Source: Bacteroidales bacterium (GTDB taxonomy: Bacteria; Bacteroidota; Bacteroidia; Bacteroidales; Muribaculaceae). Taken from it: DNA of 64,000 nucleotides. The stretch covers positions 1 to 64,000 of the forward strand of contig SUXI01000006.1 of NCBI GenBank assembly GCA_015060975.1, written 5' to 3'. Below the pieces are notes generated by a model, which saw only the letters and a program-made list of their open reading frames with translations, was not told the origin of the DNA and did not search any database. Positions 7,894-16,979 of the stretch are shown piece after piece. A program made the position numbers and the translations under genes. Each line of letters opens with the position of its first letter. Position 1 is the first letter of the stretch.

Positions 7894-9237
7894 ATGGAAT
7901 TATCTTCACTTACCGCAATCTCACCTGTCGACGGTCGCTATCGTGGCAAATGCGAACGTCTCGACGAATATTTTTCGGAATACGCACTTATTCGCTATCG
8001 TGTGAGGGTTGAAATAGAGTATTTTATTGCATTATGTGAGCTTGGTCTTGAACAACTCAACGGCGTAGATTCTTCAAAATTTGAACCTCTACGCAACATC
8101 TATCGCAATTTCACTATTGCCGACGCATCTCGCATCAAAGAAATTGAAAGCGTGACCAATCACGATGTGAAAGCCGTGGAATATTTCATCAAAGAAAAAT
8201 TTGACATCCTCGGGCTAGAACAATATAAAGAATTTATCCACTTCGGATTGACCTCTCAAGACATCAATAACACTTCTGTACCAATGTCAATAAAAGAAGC
8301 CATTGCCGATGTATATCGTCCTGTGCTTGTAGAATTGATTGAGCACCTTGAAGCTCGTGCTAATGATTGGTACGAAATCCCTATGTTGGCTAAAACTCAT
8401 GGGCAACCGGCATCCCCTACGCGCCTGGGTAAAGAAATCATGGTGTTTGCCTACCGTCTTCGCCAACAACTCAATGCACTCGACAATGTTGCTATCAGTG
8501 GCAAATTTGGCGGAGCTACAGGAAACTTCAACGCTCACCTCACAGCATTCCCCGGCATTGACTGGCGTGAATTTGGCGCAAAATTCTTGAGTGAAAGTCT
8601 TGGAATCGTACGTGAAGAATACACTACTCAAATTTCAAACTACGACAACCTCGCTGCATTGTTTGACGCTCTTCGTCGCATCAACACCATAATCATTGAC
8701 CTTGACCGCGACATTTGGCAATATATCTCAATGGAATACTTCAAACAAAAAATCAAAGCCGGCGAAGTTGGTTCAAGTGCAATGCCTCACAAAGTGAACC
8801 CTATTGACTTTGAAAACTCTGAAGGCAACCTCGGTATTGCAAACGCAATCCTCGACCACCTTGCAATGAAATTGCCTATATCTCGTCTTCAACGCGACTT
8901 GACCGACTCTACAGTGCTTCGCAACGTAGGCGTCCCCTTGGCTCATGGTCTTATCGCAATGCACAGCACTCTTAAAGGCCTCAACAAACTTCTTCTCAAC
9001 GAAGCCGCAATCAGTGCCGACCTTAATGCAATGTGGAACGTAGTAGCAGAAGGTATTCAAACTATTCTTCGTCGTGAAGGTTATCCAAAACCCTACGAAA
9101 CCCTCAAAGAACTCACTCGCGTCAATACTACAGTGACTGCCGAAAGCATCGCCGCATTTATCGACACCCTCAACGTGAGCGACGAAGTGAAAACCGAACT
9201 CAAAAAACTATCTCCACATAGTTACACCGGTTATTAA
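7894..9237 (+). CDS. purB: Adenylosuccinate lyase
   Basis: This 447-residue fumarase/aspartase-superfamily enzyme splits SAICAR to AICAR and adenylosuccinate to AMP in purine biosynthesis. The superfamily signature GSSAMPHKVNP lies at about residues 293-303. TSQDINNTS and KTHGQPASPT supply the other active-site segments. Length and start (MELSSLTAISPVDGRY) are typical of the longer E. coli-like PurB type. The gene is monocistronic between its own promoter and a strong terminator. Confidence 0.97.
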   Translation: MELSSLTAISPVDGRYRGKCERLDEYFSEYALIRYRVRVEIEYFIALCELGLEQLNGVDSSKFEPLRNIYRNFTIADASRIKEIESVTNHDVKAVEYFIKEKFDILGLEQYKEFIHFGLTSQDINNTSVPMSIKEAIADVYRPVLVELIEHLEARANDWYEIPMLAKTHGQPASPTRLGKEIMVFAYRLRQQLNALDNVAISGKFGGATGNFNAHLTAFPGIDWREFGAKFLSESLGIVREEYTTQISNYDNLAALFDALRRINTIIIDLDRDIWQYISMEYFKQKIKAGEVGSSAMPHKVNPIDFENSEGNLGIANAILDHLAMKLPISRLQRDLTDSTVLRNVGVPLAHGLIAMHSTLKGLNKLLLNEAAISADLNAMWNVVAEGIQTILRREGYPKPYETLKELTRVNTTVTAESIAAFIDTLNVSDEVKTELKKLSPHSYTGY

Positions 9238-9255
9238 TCTTCAACCACATAATAT

Positions 9256-9292
9256 AAAAATGAGATGCATCATTGCGATGCATCTCATTTTT
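9256..9292. terminator. Bidirectional terminator between purB and the amylase
   Basis: A perfect 16-bp stem (9256-9271 with 9277-9292, loop ATTGC) has A5 on the left flank and a T-run on the right. It can therefore stop transcripts from both convergent genes. Confidence 0.85.
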
Positions 9293-9375
9293 TATAGTTT
9301 ATTTGATTGAGTATATATGTCCACTAAGTCTTATTGCCCCTATTTGACCAATTAGACTCAGTTTACCTACTCCTA

Positions 9376-12240
9376 TTATTTCACTATCACTTTCTTCACT
9401 GAGCCATTGCTATATTGTACAATATTAATGCCGATGTTTGGGGCACTGAGTTTGCGACCGTAGATGTCATAACGCGACACTTCTACAACCTCATCTATAC
9501 CAACTTCTTCAACACCGAGTTGACCTGTAAATCCATCATATTTATATATACCATAATTTACCAATGAGAGGTCGGCTGTTTGGTTTGAGCCACCACCTTG
9601 TCCATTGTTGAAAATAACCATAGGAGTAATAAGATTGTCGGTAGTAGTAAATGAAATTTCCCACACACCTTCGGCATTTTTGGTCATTGTAGTTCCGGGC
9701 CAAGCACCAAGATATTGTTTGTTAGCATTTCCGGCATCCCACACATAAGCATATACCGTTGAGCTACCCCAATTAGTATCGTTATAGAAGAATTTCCATA
9801 CATTTTCACCTCCTATAGGCTCGTCATCTTCGGGAGTTTCAGGAATTTCACCTGCACCTTCGATAGTTTTCACATATCCGTTGGCATTGTAATAGCCTCC
9901 ATTTACCCAAGTTAAGTCATTGGTTTGCGAACTGCCATTATTGAATATCACGCCACCGCTAATTTTATCAGTACCGGTATAAGTCCATTTCCAAATATTG
10001 TTTCCGAGGTAAGTACATGCTTGACCGGGCCAAATGCCACCGGTGTAGTTTTTAGAGTCGCCCCATACCCATGCACGGATTGTGCCGTTCCAGTTTGCAC
10101 TATTTTCAAAGAACACAGCTTGTTCGCCTTCACTCATTGAAGGAGTGATTACCTCTTCAGGCTCTTCAGTGCCACTTGATGGATCACTACCGCCATTATT
10201 TGACGACAATTCTTCTTCAGTGCCGTCATAAGATGATTGAGAGCCGGCCACCGATGATGTAGAATAGATATATTTTCCATCTTGCCCCACTTTGCCGGGA
10301 GCTTTTGTTTTATCGGTATTAAGCACATACACGCGCAAGTTACCTTTACCCGAACAAGAAACAGTAAGCGATCCGTTTGTTACTGTTTTAGTATCACCGG
10401 TAACACAATCTACATAAGTACCATTAAGAATGTTTGAGAATGTTGCGCCACCGCTAATAGATACAAGAACATACGAATCAGTATTTGCATCGGTATAACG
10501 GCGTTTGAACGCAAATGAACCCGAGCAACCATCTGTGCTATATTGACCTTTGCGAAGCGCAGGCACAGCAGCACGAATTTGATTCAAGCGTTGGATATGC
10601 TTAGCCAATGGGTGAGAGAGTGTTGCAGCGATATTGCCACTCGCTCCATTATATTGAGCAAAGTCGGTTACATTGATGTCGCCTTTGATATATCCACCGA
10701 AATAAGCACGACCTGTTTCGCGAAGTGCGATATTTGGGCCATTGTCGATAACACTACCTTTGCGGAATTCAATTTCCGAACCGTAGTAAATACAAGGAAT
10801 ACCACGGAAAGTGAACATCAATGAAAGGTTTTCAGCCCAAGTATCTTGGCTTTGGTTGAAGCGAGTGCTTTCAGGAGCACCGTCGGGAGCGTAGTCATGA
10901 GAATCTACATATACAACATTGTATGTAGCATCGTTATAGTGGTTGTCGCCATATTTCACGCCCCATGCTTCGGCTGCGCTACGGAAGTTCCAGTGCATAG
11001 GAAAATCGATAACGCTAAATCCTGAATATTTGCTATGATCGGGAGCATGATAGTTGTTTCCATTGAGCAATGCGTTGGTTGATGTGGGCATACCTGAATC
11101 ATCTTGGTCATCTACACCTTGAGCATCAACCGATGTAATATTTGTGTGAGTGCCTTTTTGGCCTTCCATCACCACGATTCCGTTCCATGACGTTTCGCTA
11201 TCGTCCCACGCATAACTTTTAGATTCTTTCCATGTATAATAATAAGGAGAGCAGTTTTCGTGATTACGATATGTTACGTTACGTTCACGAGCACAAACTT
11301 CGCCATACATAAAGAATGGACCACCATTACGTTTATCCTTATATTGTTCGGCCAATTCTGTAAATTGAGGAATGAATGCCTTGTTGAATGTCAAACGTGA
11401 GATATGGCCCGATGTGTCGATACGGAACCCGTCAACACCCATTTTAATAAATTCGCCATAACATTTCACAAGGTAATTAGATACGTAAGGATTCTCTGTG
11501 TTCAAGTCAACACAGTCGCCGGCGATTTGTCCATACCAACGTGAATAATCGTCCCAGTTCCAACCATTACCTACATGGTGCCAATAGTTATTTACATCGT
11601 GGTTTTTACCATCGGTATTCTTCATTTGAGCCAAACGAGCGGCATATTGATCGCCACCAATCATCGACAAATAATTATCAGGGAGCTTACCTCCTTGCGA
11701 TTGAGTAATAGGAATCATACATTCGTCGAGAGTAGCCTGGTTCTTTGTCCAATCACGCTCAAATAATTTGCAAAGGTTTTCTTCACCGAAGTTACCTGTG
11801 TGATTAAGTACGATATCAAGCACGATTTTCATGCCACGAGCATGAGCAGCATCGATAAGCGATTGGAATGACACATCTTCACTTTCATAACGATGGTCAA
11901 CTTTGCTGAAATTCACTGCATGATAGCCATGATAGTCATAACCCGAAGCGTTTTCTACCACAGGAGTAATCCACACTGTAGTAAAACCGAGAGCCTTGAT
12001 ATAATCAAGTTTCTCAATAAGACCTTTGAAGTCGCCACGCCATGCAGGGTCGCCTTGATTTCGTTCTTGGTTATCCCAGCATTGTGTGTTGTTACTTGGG
12101 TCACCATCATAAAAACGGGTCGTCATGACAAAATAAATTGTTTCATCGCGAAAATCATTTCGGTCTCCAACAAAAGTAGCTGCCAATGATTGCAACGAAA
12201 CAAGCGCCATCAATATCAGCGTAATAATATTTCTTTTCAT
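9376..12240 (-). CDS. Secreted GH13 alpha-amylase with two starch-binding modules and T9SS tail
   Basis: This 954-residue protein has an N-terminal signal peptide. A GH13 alpha-amylase catalytic domain spans about residues 25-600, with nucleophile Asp275 in GFRIDTSGH, acid/base Glu314 in FMYGEVCARE and Asp449 in YVDSHDYAPDG. A Ser/Glu linker leads to two related CBM26-like starch-binding modules (about 705-790 and 812-895, sharing the WPG and VIFNNG motifs). The last ~40 residues (VVEVSRYDIYGRKL.., ending KKVIVK) are a T9SS C-terminal sorting tail. The enzyme should therefore cross the outer membrane through the PorT/P/GldK-N system encoded at 51-58 kb and degrade starch or glycogen outside the cell. 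No susCD pair is beside it. Confidence 0.92.
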   Translation of the reverse strand: MKRNIITLILMALVSLQSLAATFVGDRNDFRDETIYFVMTTRFYDGDPSNNTQCWDNQERNQGDPAWRGDFKGLIEKLDYIKALGFTTVWITPVVENASGYDYHGYHAVNFSKVDHRYESEDVSFQSLIDAAHARGMKIVLDIVLNHTGNFGEENLCKLFERDWTKNQATLDECMIPITQSQGGKLPDNYLSMIGGDQYAARLAQMKNTDGKNHDVNNYWHHVGNGWNWDDYSRWYGQIAGDCVDLNTENPYVSNYLVKCYGEFIKMGVDGFRIDTSGHISRLTFNKAFIPQFTELAEQYKDKRNGGPFFMYGEVCARERNVTYRNHENCSPYYYTWKESKSYAWDDSETSWNGIVVMEGQKGTHTNITSVDAQGVDDQDDSGMPTSTNALLNGNNYHAPDHSKYSGFSVIDFPMHWNFRSAAEAWGVKYGDNHYNDATYNVVYVDSHDYAPDGAPESTRFNQSQDTWAENLSLMFTFRGIPCIYYGSEIEFRKGSVIDNGPNIALRETGRAYFGGYIKGDINVTDFAQYNGASGNIAATLSHPLAKHIQRLNQIRAAVPALRKGQYSTDGCSGSFAFKRRYTDANTDSYVLVSISGGATFSNILNGTYVDCVTGDTKTVTNGSLTVSCSGKGNLRVYVLNTDKTKAPGKVGQDGKYIYSTSSVAGSQSSYDGTEEELSSNNGGSDPSSGTEEPEEVITPSMSEGEQAVFFENSANWNGTIRAWVWGDSKNYTGGIWPGQACTYLGNNIWKWTYTGTDKISGGVIFNNGSSQTNDLTWVNGGYYNANGYVKTIEGAGEIPETPEDDEPIGGENVWKFFYNDTNWGSSTVYAYVWDAGNANKQYLGAWPGTTMTKNAEGVWEISFTTTDNLITPMVIFNNGQGGGSNQTADLSLVNYGIYKYDGFTGQLGVEEVGIDEVVEVSRYDIYGRKLSAPNIGINIVQYSNGSVKKVIVK

Positions 12241-12271
12241 TGTATTTTATTGTAAGTATGATTTATATACA

Positions 12272-12279
12272 CAAAAGTA
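12272..12279 (-). promoter_or_regulatory. Probable -7 box of the amylase gene
   Basis: On the minus strand TACTTTTG fits the TAnnTTTG pattern, 32 bp before the start codon. I find no matching -33 box. Confidence 0.35.
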
Positions 12280-12340
12280 CGTTTTTTTTACATACGTCAC
12301 ACTATTAAAAAACAAATTTTAGCTCCCTATAATAAATTGA

Positions 12341-12367
12341 CTGTGCCATTTTTCAAATATGACACAG
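12341..12367 (-). terminator. Weak hairpin downstream of the barrel pair
   Basis: CTGTGCCAT (12341-12349) pairs with ATGACACAG (12359-12367) with one mismatch. On the minus strand it is followed by TCAATTTATT, a poor T-run. It lies 29 bp after the stop at 12397. Confidence 0.4.
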
Positions 12368-12396
12368 CCAAATAGCATTTTCGGCATTATTATCTA

Positions 12397-13128
12397 TTAG
12401 AAATTATACCCTATTGTAAAATTCCATGCTTTATTTCGACCTGAAATTTCTTTCTTTGCAAGAGGGATAGGACGATGTGCATTACGACAACCTAAATCAT
12501 AATGAAATCCCACATAATACTTGCTTTGAACAAGCAATCCACCTCCCATTTTAAAGCCCCAATCGTAGGAACGATATGAGCCATCTTCTCCAAAATAATC
12601 ATTTTTATATGGATTTTCTCTCACTCCAACAACTCCAGTATCTACCAACGTAATTGTTCCATTATCTTTTCCTCCAAATCCAAACGCAAAATATGGGCCA
12701 AAATCAGCCACACCCTTTACGTCTTTACTTAATGTCAATCTCAATGATGCCAAAATAGGAATTTGAAAAAAATTACTATGGCGTTCACCTTCTATACACT
12801 GCATTTCGGCTCCTGCCTCATCCAACACCAAGTTTTTATAATCACTACGACGTTTTTGCAAATAAGCTCCCGGTTGAATGGCAAAAAAGTTGGTCAAATT
12901 AATATCGACAACTGCTCCAACTGTAAAACCGGATTTCCACTCATTATGAGCCCACATCATATTTTCAACCGATGTTGTAAAATTATTTGACACATTTGAA
13001 GAATTGAAACCGGCTCGAACACCAACCACAAAAGTGCGTTCAGGCTTTCCACTCTCAAGCAAAGAACTTGCACTAACAGCAAGATTCATTATTAAAATTG
13101 CACCTAAAAAAACTAAAGTCTTTTTCAT
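12397..13128 (-). CDS. Outer-membrane beta-barrel protein (PorT-like family), paralogue 2
   Basis: This 243-residue protein has a signal peptide (about 1-20, cut near SAS) and a body of alternating amphipathic strands ending in an aromatic residue (FTIGYNF), typical of small Bacteroidetes outer-membrane barrels. It starts 15 bp after the upstream gene. The two share landmark stretches such as ASLRL/ASLRFN, DFGPYFAFGFGG/DLGCYYNFGIGG and DWGFKMGGGLLV/DFGFIIGTGILV, so they are diverged tandem duplicates. The function is unknown and the family name implies only fold similarity to PorT. Confidence 0.7.
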   Translation of the reverse strand: MKKTLVFLGAILIMNLAVSASSLLESGKPERTFVVGVRAGFNSSNVSNNFTTSVENMMWAHNEWKSGFTVGAVVDINLTNFFAIQPGAYLQKRRSDYKNLVLDEAGAEMQCIEGERHSNFFQIPILASLRLTLSKDVKGVADFGPYFAFGFGGKDNGTITLVDTGVVGVRENPYKNDYFGEDGSYRSYDWGFKMGGGLLVQSKYYVGFHYDLGCRNAHRPIPLAKKEISGRNKAWNFTIGYNF

Positions 13129-13143
13129 AAAAAATTAATCTTA

Positions 13144-13905
13144 TTAAAATTGATAACCTATTTTCATTGCCAACAAATGACTTTTCACATTGGGTCGTAT
13201 AGTACCCTCATCGGTTGTAGCGTTTTTAGTGCAAATACGCGCTTCAACGCCCACCTTATAATGATTATACACTAATATTCCTGTCCCTATGATAAAGCCA
13301 AAATCAATATCATCTATTCCATGAATCAATGGATGTTTCTCGTTATAATAATCCCATTTATAATGCTTATACTCAGTCACTACCTGACCAATATTATTTT
13401 TAAATGTAGTATAAGTATCTCCTTTCTGAGTGCCTCCTATCCCAAAATTGTAATAGCACCCTAAATCAATATTCCATTTAACATTCTCATCGATATTAAA
13501 TCGTAATGACGCAAATACCGGTATTGAAATACAATAACTTTGATTTGTAACAATAGCCGATATTTGAGAATGATTATTCGGGTCAACCATTATCATTGAA
13601 TATTTATTATTCAACGCCAAGACATCCAATTGTGTTCCTATAGCCAAATAATCCTTTAGAGCAAACCTTACAGTAGCACCTATACCCCATCCACATCCCG
13701 GAGATGAGGACACCTCTGACATCATAGGCACATGCTTTTGATAATCCTGCGCAAACACCGACACCCCAACAAGAGCATGTACATCACATTCGATAAATCT
13801 CGATGCGGTATCTAAATTCATAAATTTATGATTTTGCGATACACCGACAAATACCGACATGAGCATTAAACATATAATACATAATATTTTTTTACCTTGC
13901 TTCAT
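13144..13905 (-). CDS. Outer-membrane beta-barrel protein (PorT-like family), paralogue 1
   Basis: This 253-residue protein is first in a two-gene operon. A signal peptide (about 1-23, ending VSQ) precedes an all-beta barrel region ending LLAMKIGYQF with a C-terminal Phe. It is a diverged duplicate of the following gene at 12397-13128. Two Cys in GARICTKN-like positions near the end (VEARICTKNATTD) correspond to GCRNAHRP in the partner. The function is not recognisable; a structural or substrate-binding role at the cell surface is only inferred from the fold. Confidence 0.7.
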   Translation of the reverse strand: MKQGKKILCIICLMLMSVFVGVSQNHKFMNLDTASRFIECDVHALVGVSVFAQDYQKHVPMMSEVSSSPGCGWGIGATVRFALKDYLAIGTQLDVLALNNKYSMIMVDPNNHSQISAIVTNQSYCISIPVFASLRFNIDENVKWNIDLGCYYNFGIGGTQKGDTYTTFKNNIGQVVTEYKHYKWDYYNEKHPLIHGIDDIDFGFIIGTGILVYNHYKVGVEARICTKNATTDEGTIRPNVKSHLLAMKIGYQF

Positions 13906-13927
13906 AGGTGCGATTATTTTATGGCTT

Positions 13928-13935
13928 CAAAATTA
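13928..13935 (-). promoter_or_regulatory. Probable -7 box of the barrel operon
   Basis: On the minus strand TAATTTTG fits the TAnnTTTG element 23 bp upstream of the first barrel gene. No clear -33 box is seen. Confidence 0.4.
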
Positions 13936-14050
13936 TAAAAAATTTGGCAATATTCTCACATATTACAACTATTATCAGCAGAAACGACCAGTAATCTCGA
14001 AAAAAAGCGAATCATTAAATTTTAATCAAATCAAAAATTCTCCAAGATGA

Positions 14051-14081
14051 TTTGCCGATTGTGAATTTAATATTAACTTTG
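14051..14081 (+). promoter_or_regulatory. Promoter of the yitT-degT operon
   Basis: TTTG at 14051-14054, a 19-bp spacer and TAACTTTG at 14074-14081 match the consensus closely. Transcription should begin near 14088, which excludes the TTG at 14052 as start codon and favours the ATG at 14100. Confidence 0.7.
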
Positions 14082-14099
14082 AATAAAAATAATTATTAT

Positions 14100-15092
14100 A
14101 TGCTACTGAATAGTAAAAAATTATGGATTTCATCTCGAGATTATATAATGATAGTCTTGGGTATCGCCATTTATTCTTTTGGTTTTACGGCATTTATATT
14201 GCCTGAAAAAGTGGTCATGGGGGGAGTTTCTGGTCTTGGTTCATTAGTGTTCTTCGCATCACAGGAATACCTCCCATTTGAAATTCCCGTAGCGGTAACA
14301 CAATACAGTATAAACTTATTATTATTAGCTTTTGCATATAAAATAGTAGGCAAGCAATTTGTATTACGCACAATATTTGGAGCAACAGTCATTGCGATTA
14401 TGATAGGTATAATGCAACCTTTATTCCAAGAGCTACTGCAAAATCAGCCATTAGTACAAGGAGAGACTTTTATGAATGTTTTAATTGGTGGTGTATGTTG
14501 CGGGCTGGGGATTGGTCTTGCTTTTACGCACAACGGTAGTACGGGCGGCACTGACATTGTCGCAGCTATGGTAGCAAAGAAAAGCAATGTCAGCATAGGT
14601 CGCACCATGCTTTACACCGACTTCTTTATTATATCATCATCATATCTGTTATTTCATGACATAAACAAAATTGTATATGGCTTTGTCGTTCTGTTTGTAG
14701 CATCAATGGTGGCTGATATGATTATCAACACTAATCGCCAAGCCGTACAATTTACTATATTCTCTCCCCGTTGGAAAGAAATAGCAACAGCCATCAACAA
14801 CGAAGCCAATCGTGGATGCACCGTTATTGATGGCACCGGTTGGTATAGTAAGCAAGAGGTCAAAGTATTGTTGGTAATGTGCCGTAAAATAGAATCGGTA
14901 ACAATTTTCCGCATCATAAAGTCGATTGACAAGGATGCGTTTATCACTCAAGCTAATGTGAATGGCGTATATGGAAAAGGATTTGACGAGATCAAGCTCA
15001 AAATGAAACAAAACGAAGACTTTTCATCCCGAAGAATCAATTCAGAAGAAAACACCGCACAAACAAGCGGTCACCCAAAATCATTAGCATAG
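14100..15092 (+). CDS. YitT family membrane protein (DUF161 plus DUF2179)
   Basis: This 330-residue protein begins at the ATG at 14100 (MLLNSKKLW). The frame is open from a TTG at 14052, but that codon sits inside the promoter. About five or six transmembrane segments (for example YIMIVLGIAIYSFGFTAFI) carry the glycine-rich repeats GGVSGLG and GSTGGTDIVA. A cytoplasmic DUF2179 domain follows (IDGTGWYSKQEVKVLLVMC, QANVNGVYG). The YitT family is widespread but its transported substrate, if any, is unknown. The gene is 20 bp from the DegT aminotransferase gene and probably cotranscribed with it. Confidence 0.85.
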   Translation: MLLNSKKLWISSRDYIMIVLGIAIYSFGFTAFILPEKVVMGGVSGLGSLVFFASQEYLPFEIPVAVTQYSINLLLLAFAYKIVGKQFVLRTIFGATVIAIMIGIMQPLFQELLQNQPLVQGETFMNVLIGGVCCGLGIGLAFTHNGSTGGTDIVAAMVAKKSNVSIGRTMLYTDFFIISSSYLLFHDINKIVYGFVVLFVASMVADMIINTNRQAVQFTIFSPRWKEIATAINNEANRGCTVIDGTGWYSKQEVKVLLVMCRKIESVTIFRIIKSIDKDAFITQANVNGVYGKGFDEIKLKMKQNEDFSSRRINSEENTAQTSGHPKSLA

Positions 15093-15112
15093 CAACCCTA
15101 AACTTAACTCCA

Positions 15113-16216
15113 ATGAATAACAAAATAAGAGTGTGGGGATACCTAAAAGAGTTCGCCCAAGAAAAAGAAGATATTATGCGAGCTGTCGAAAGCGTATTTG
15201 AATCGGGGTCTCTCATTTTAGGCGAGAATGTAAAAGCTTTTGAATCAGAGTATGCTAAATATTGTAATACTCTCTATGGGGTAGGTTGTGACAATGGAAC
15301 AAACGCTATATTCCTAGCTCTTAAAGCATTAGGAATTGGAGAAGGAGACGAGGTAATTACAGTTCCAAACACAGCAATACCTACTGTGTCGGCAATTATT
15401 TCAACCGGTGCGACACCTGTATTTGTTGATATCAATCCCGACACATATTTAATGAATACCGAACTCATCTCACAAGTGATTACAGTTCACACACGATGCA
15501 TTATTCCGGTACATTTATATGGACAATGTGTAAACATGGATACGATTAAAGACATTGCCACAAAACACGACTTATTCATAATTGAAGACTGTGCTCAAGC
15601 ACATGGAGCGACTTTTAACGGCAATAAAGCCGGAGCAATGAGCCATATATCTGCTACCTCATTTTATCCCACCAAAGTATTGGGAGCTTATGGAGATGGA
15701 GGCATGATACTTACTAACTCTTCAGAATACGATCAAAAATTAAAACGATTACGTTTTTATGGTACCGAAGGGAGCTACTTTGCAATCGAACATGGGTACA
15801 ATTCAAGACTCGACGAAGTTCAAGCTGCGATATTGCGCACGAAATTAAATCACATTGAAGAATACATCTCACGACGTAGAGAAATCGCACAAATATACAA
15901 TGAACGGCTTGCATCATCATCATTGATTCTTCCAAAAGAATCAGAATGGGGACGCCATGTTTATTATTTGTATGTAGTAAGACACCCTAAACGAGAGTTC
16001 ATCATCAAACATCTTAAAGAGAAAGGAATTGCGTTAAATATCAGCTACCCTACTCCCATTCATTTAATGCCGGCATACTCTCACCTTGGTAACGGACTTG
16101 GTTCTCTACCTCAAACCGAAGCCGCAGCCAACGAAATTTTCTCACTTCCCATGTACCCATCTTTAACCAATGATGAGATAGATACGATTATATCATCCCT
16201 TCTTGAGATTGTATAG
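15113..16216 (+). CDS. DegT/DnrJ/EryC1/StrS family PLP-dependent aminotransferase
   Basis: This 367-residue enzyme belongs to the sugar aminotransferase family that transfers an amino group to nucleotide-bound keto-sugars. Visible elements are GCDNGTNAIFLAL (cofactor phosphate region), VPVHLYGQ, IEDCAQAHGA (Asp binding the pyridine nitrogen) and SFYPTKVLGAYGDGG with the Schiff-base Lys. Length is usual. It follows yitT by 20 bp. Such enzymes usually serve O-antigen, capsule or surface glycan synthesis, but no nucleotide-sugar genes adjoin, so the substrate remains open. Confidence 0.9.
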   Translation: MNNKIRVWGYLKEFAQEKEDIMRAVESVFESGSLILGENVKAFESEYAKYCNTLYGVGCDNGTNAIFLALKALGIGEGDEVITVPNTAIPTVSAIISTGATPVFVDINPDTYLMNTELISQVITVHTRCIIPVHLYGQCVNMDTIKDIATKHDLFIIEDCAQAHGATFNGNKAGAMSHISATSFYPTKVLGAYGDGGMILTNSSEYDQKLKRLRFYGTEGSYFAIEHGYNSRLDEVQAAILRTKLNHIEEYISRRREIAQIYNERLASSSLILPKESEWGRHVYYLYVVRHPKREFIIKHLKEKGIALNISYPTPIHLMPAYSHLGNGLGSLPQTEAAANEIFSLPMYPSLTNDEIDTIISSLLEIV

Positions 16217-16217
16217 A

Positions 16218-16970
16218 TTAAGTTGGCTTGTAATATGAATAGGTGACATCCCACAAAAACAACGCATGACCGGGCATTGAGATGCCTGCCGAGCAACGGT
16301 CTTTTTCTTCTATTATGCGCCGGAAATCATCAATTGTGATTTTGCCACGCCCTACTTCAACAAGTGTACCAACCACTGCTCTTACCATATTGCGAAGAAA
16401 GCGATCGGAGGTTATGATAAACACCCATCGCCCATCGCCCAACGGCTCCCAACGAGCTTCTGTAACACTACAGATATTTGTTTTATTATCGGCATGCAAT
16501 TTTGCAAACGAGGTAAAATCCTCAACTTCAAACAATATCTTGGCAGCTTCATTCATTTTGTCATAGTCGAGCGTTGCCGGTGCGTGCCAACTCAATTCGT
16601 GGCAGAATGGCGATTTTGATGTATGAACATAATAATGATATGTGCGAGAGGTCGCATCAAACCGGGCATGCGCATTATTGTGCACCGGAGTGATTGAATA
16701 TATTGCAATATCATGTCCCACAAGCGAATTCAGTCCTCTAACTAACCCCTCGACATTTGCAATTGGTTGCGATGTATCAAAATGCGCAACCATCGAATGC
16801 GCATTAACCCCTGCGTCAGTGCGACCGGCGCCAACAATCTTCACAGGCTCACGCATCACCACCGACAATGCTTTCTCAATTACCGACTGTACCGAAACGG
16901 CATTGGGCTGTGACTGCCAACCATGAAACTTCGCCCCGCGATAGGCCAAATGCATGAAATATCTACTCAT
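16218..16970 (-). CDS. truA: tRNA pseudouridine(38-40) synthase
   Basis: This 250-residue protein isomerises uridines 38-40 in the anticodon stem-loop of tRNAs. The catalytic motif GAGRTDAGVNA holds Asp52. Family features RTYHYYV and RFLRNMVRAVVGTL are also visible. Its stop codon lies 1 bp beyond the convergent DegT gene, and its start is 9 bp downstream of speA, so it is probably the second gene of a speA-truA unit. Confidence 0.95.
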   Translation of the reverse strand: MSRYFMHLAYRGAKFHGWQSQPNAVSVQSVIEKALSVVMREPVKIVGAGRTDAGVNAHSMVAHFDTSQPIANVEGLVRGLNSLVGHDIAIYSITPVHNNAHARFDATSRTYHYYVHTSKSPFCHELSWHAPATLDYDKMNEAAKILFEVEDFTSFAKLHADNKTNICSVTEARWEPLGDGRWVFIITSDRFLRNMVRAVVGTLVEVGRGKITIDDFRRIIEEKDRCSAGISMPGHALFLWDVTYSYYKPT

Positions 16971-16979
16971 CGTGAAAAA

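Noticed and set aside
12397-13905. The two barrel proteins as further PorT copies of the secretion system
   Set aside because: They share only barrel-type features; the characteristic PorT segments are found in the gene at 51394-52149.
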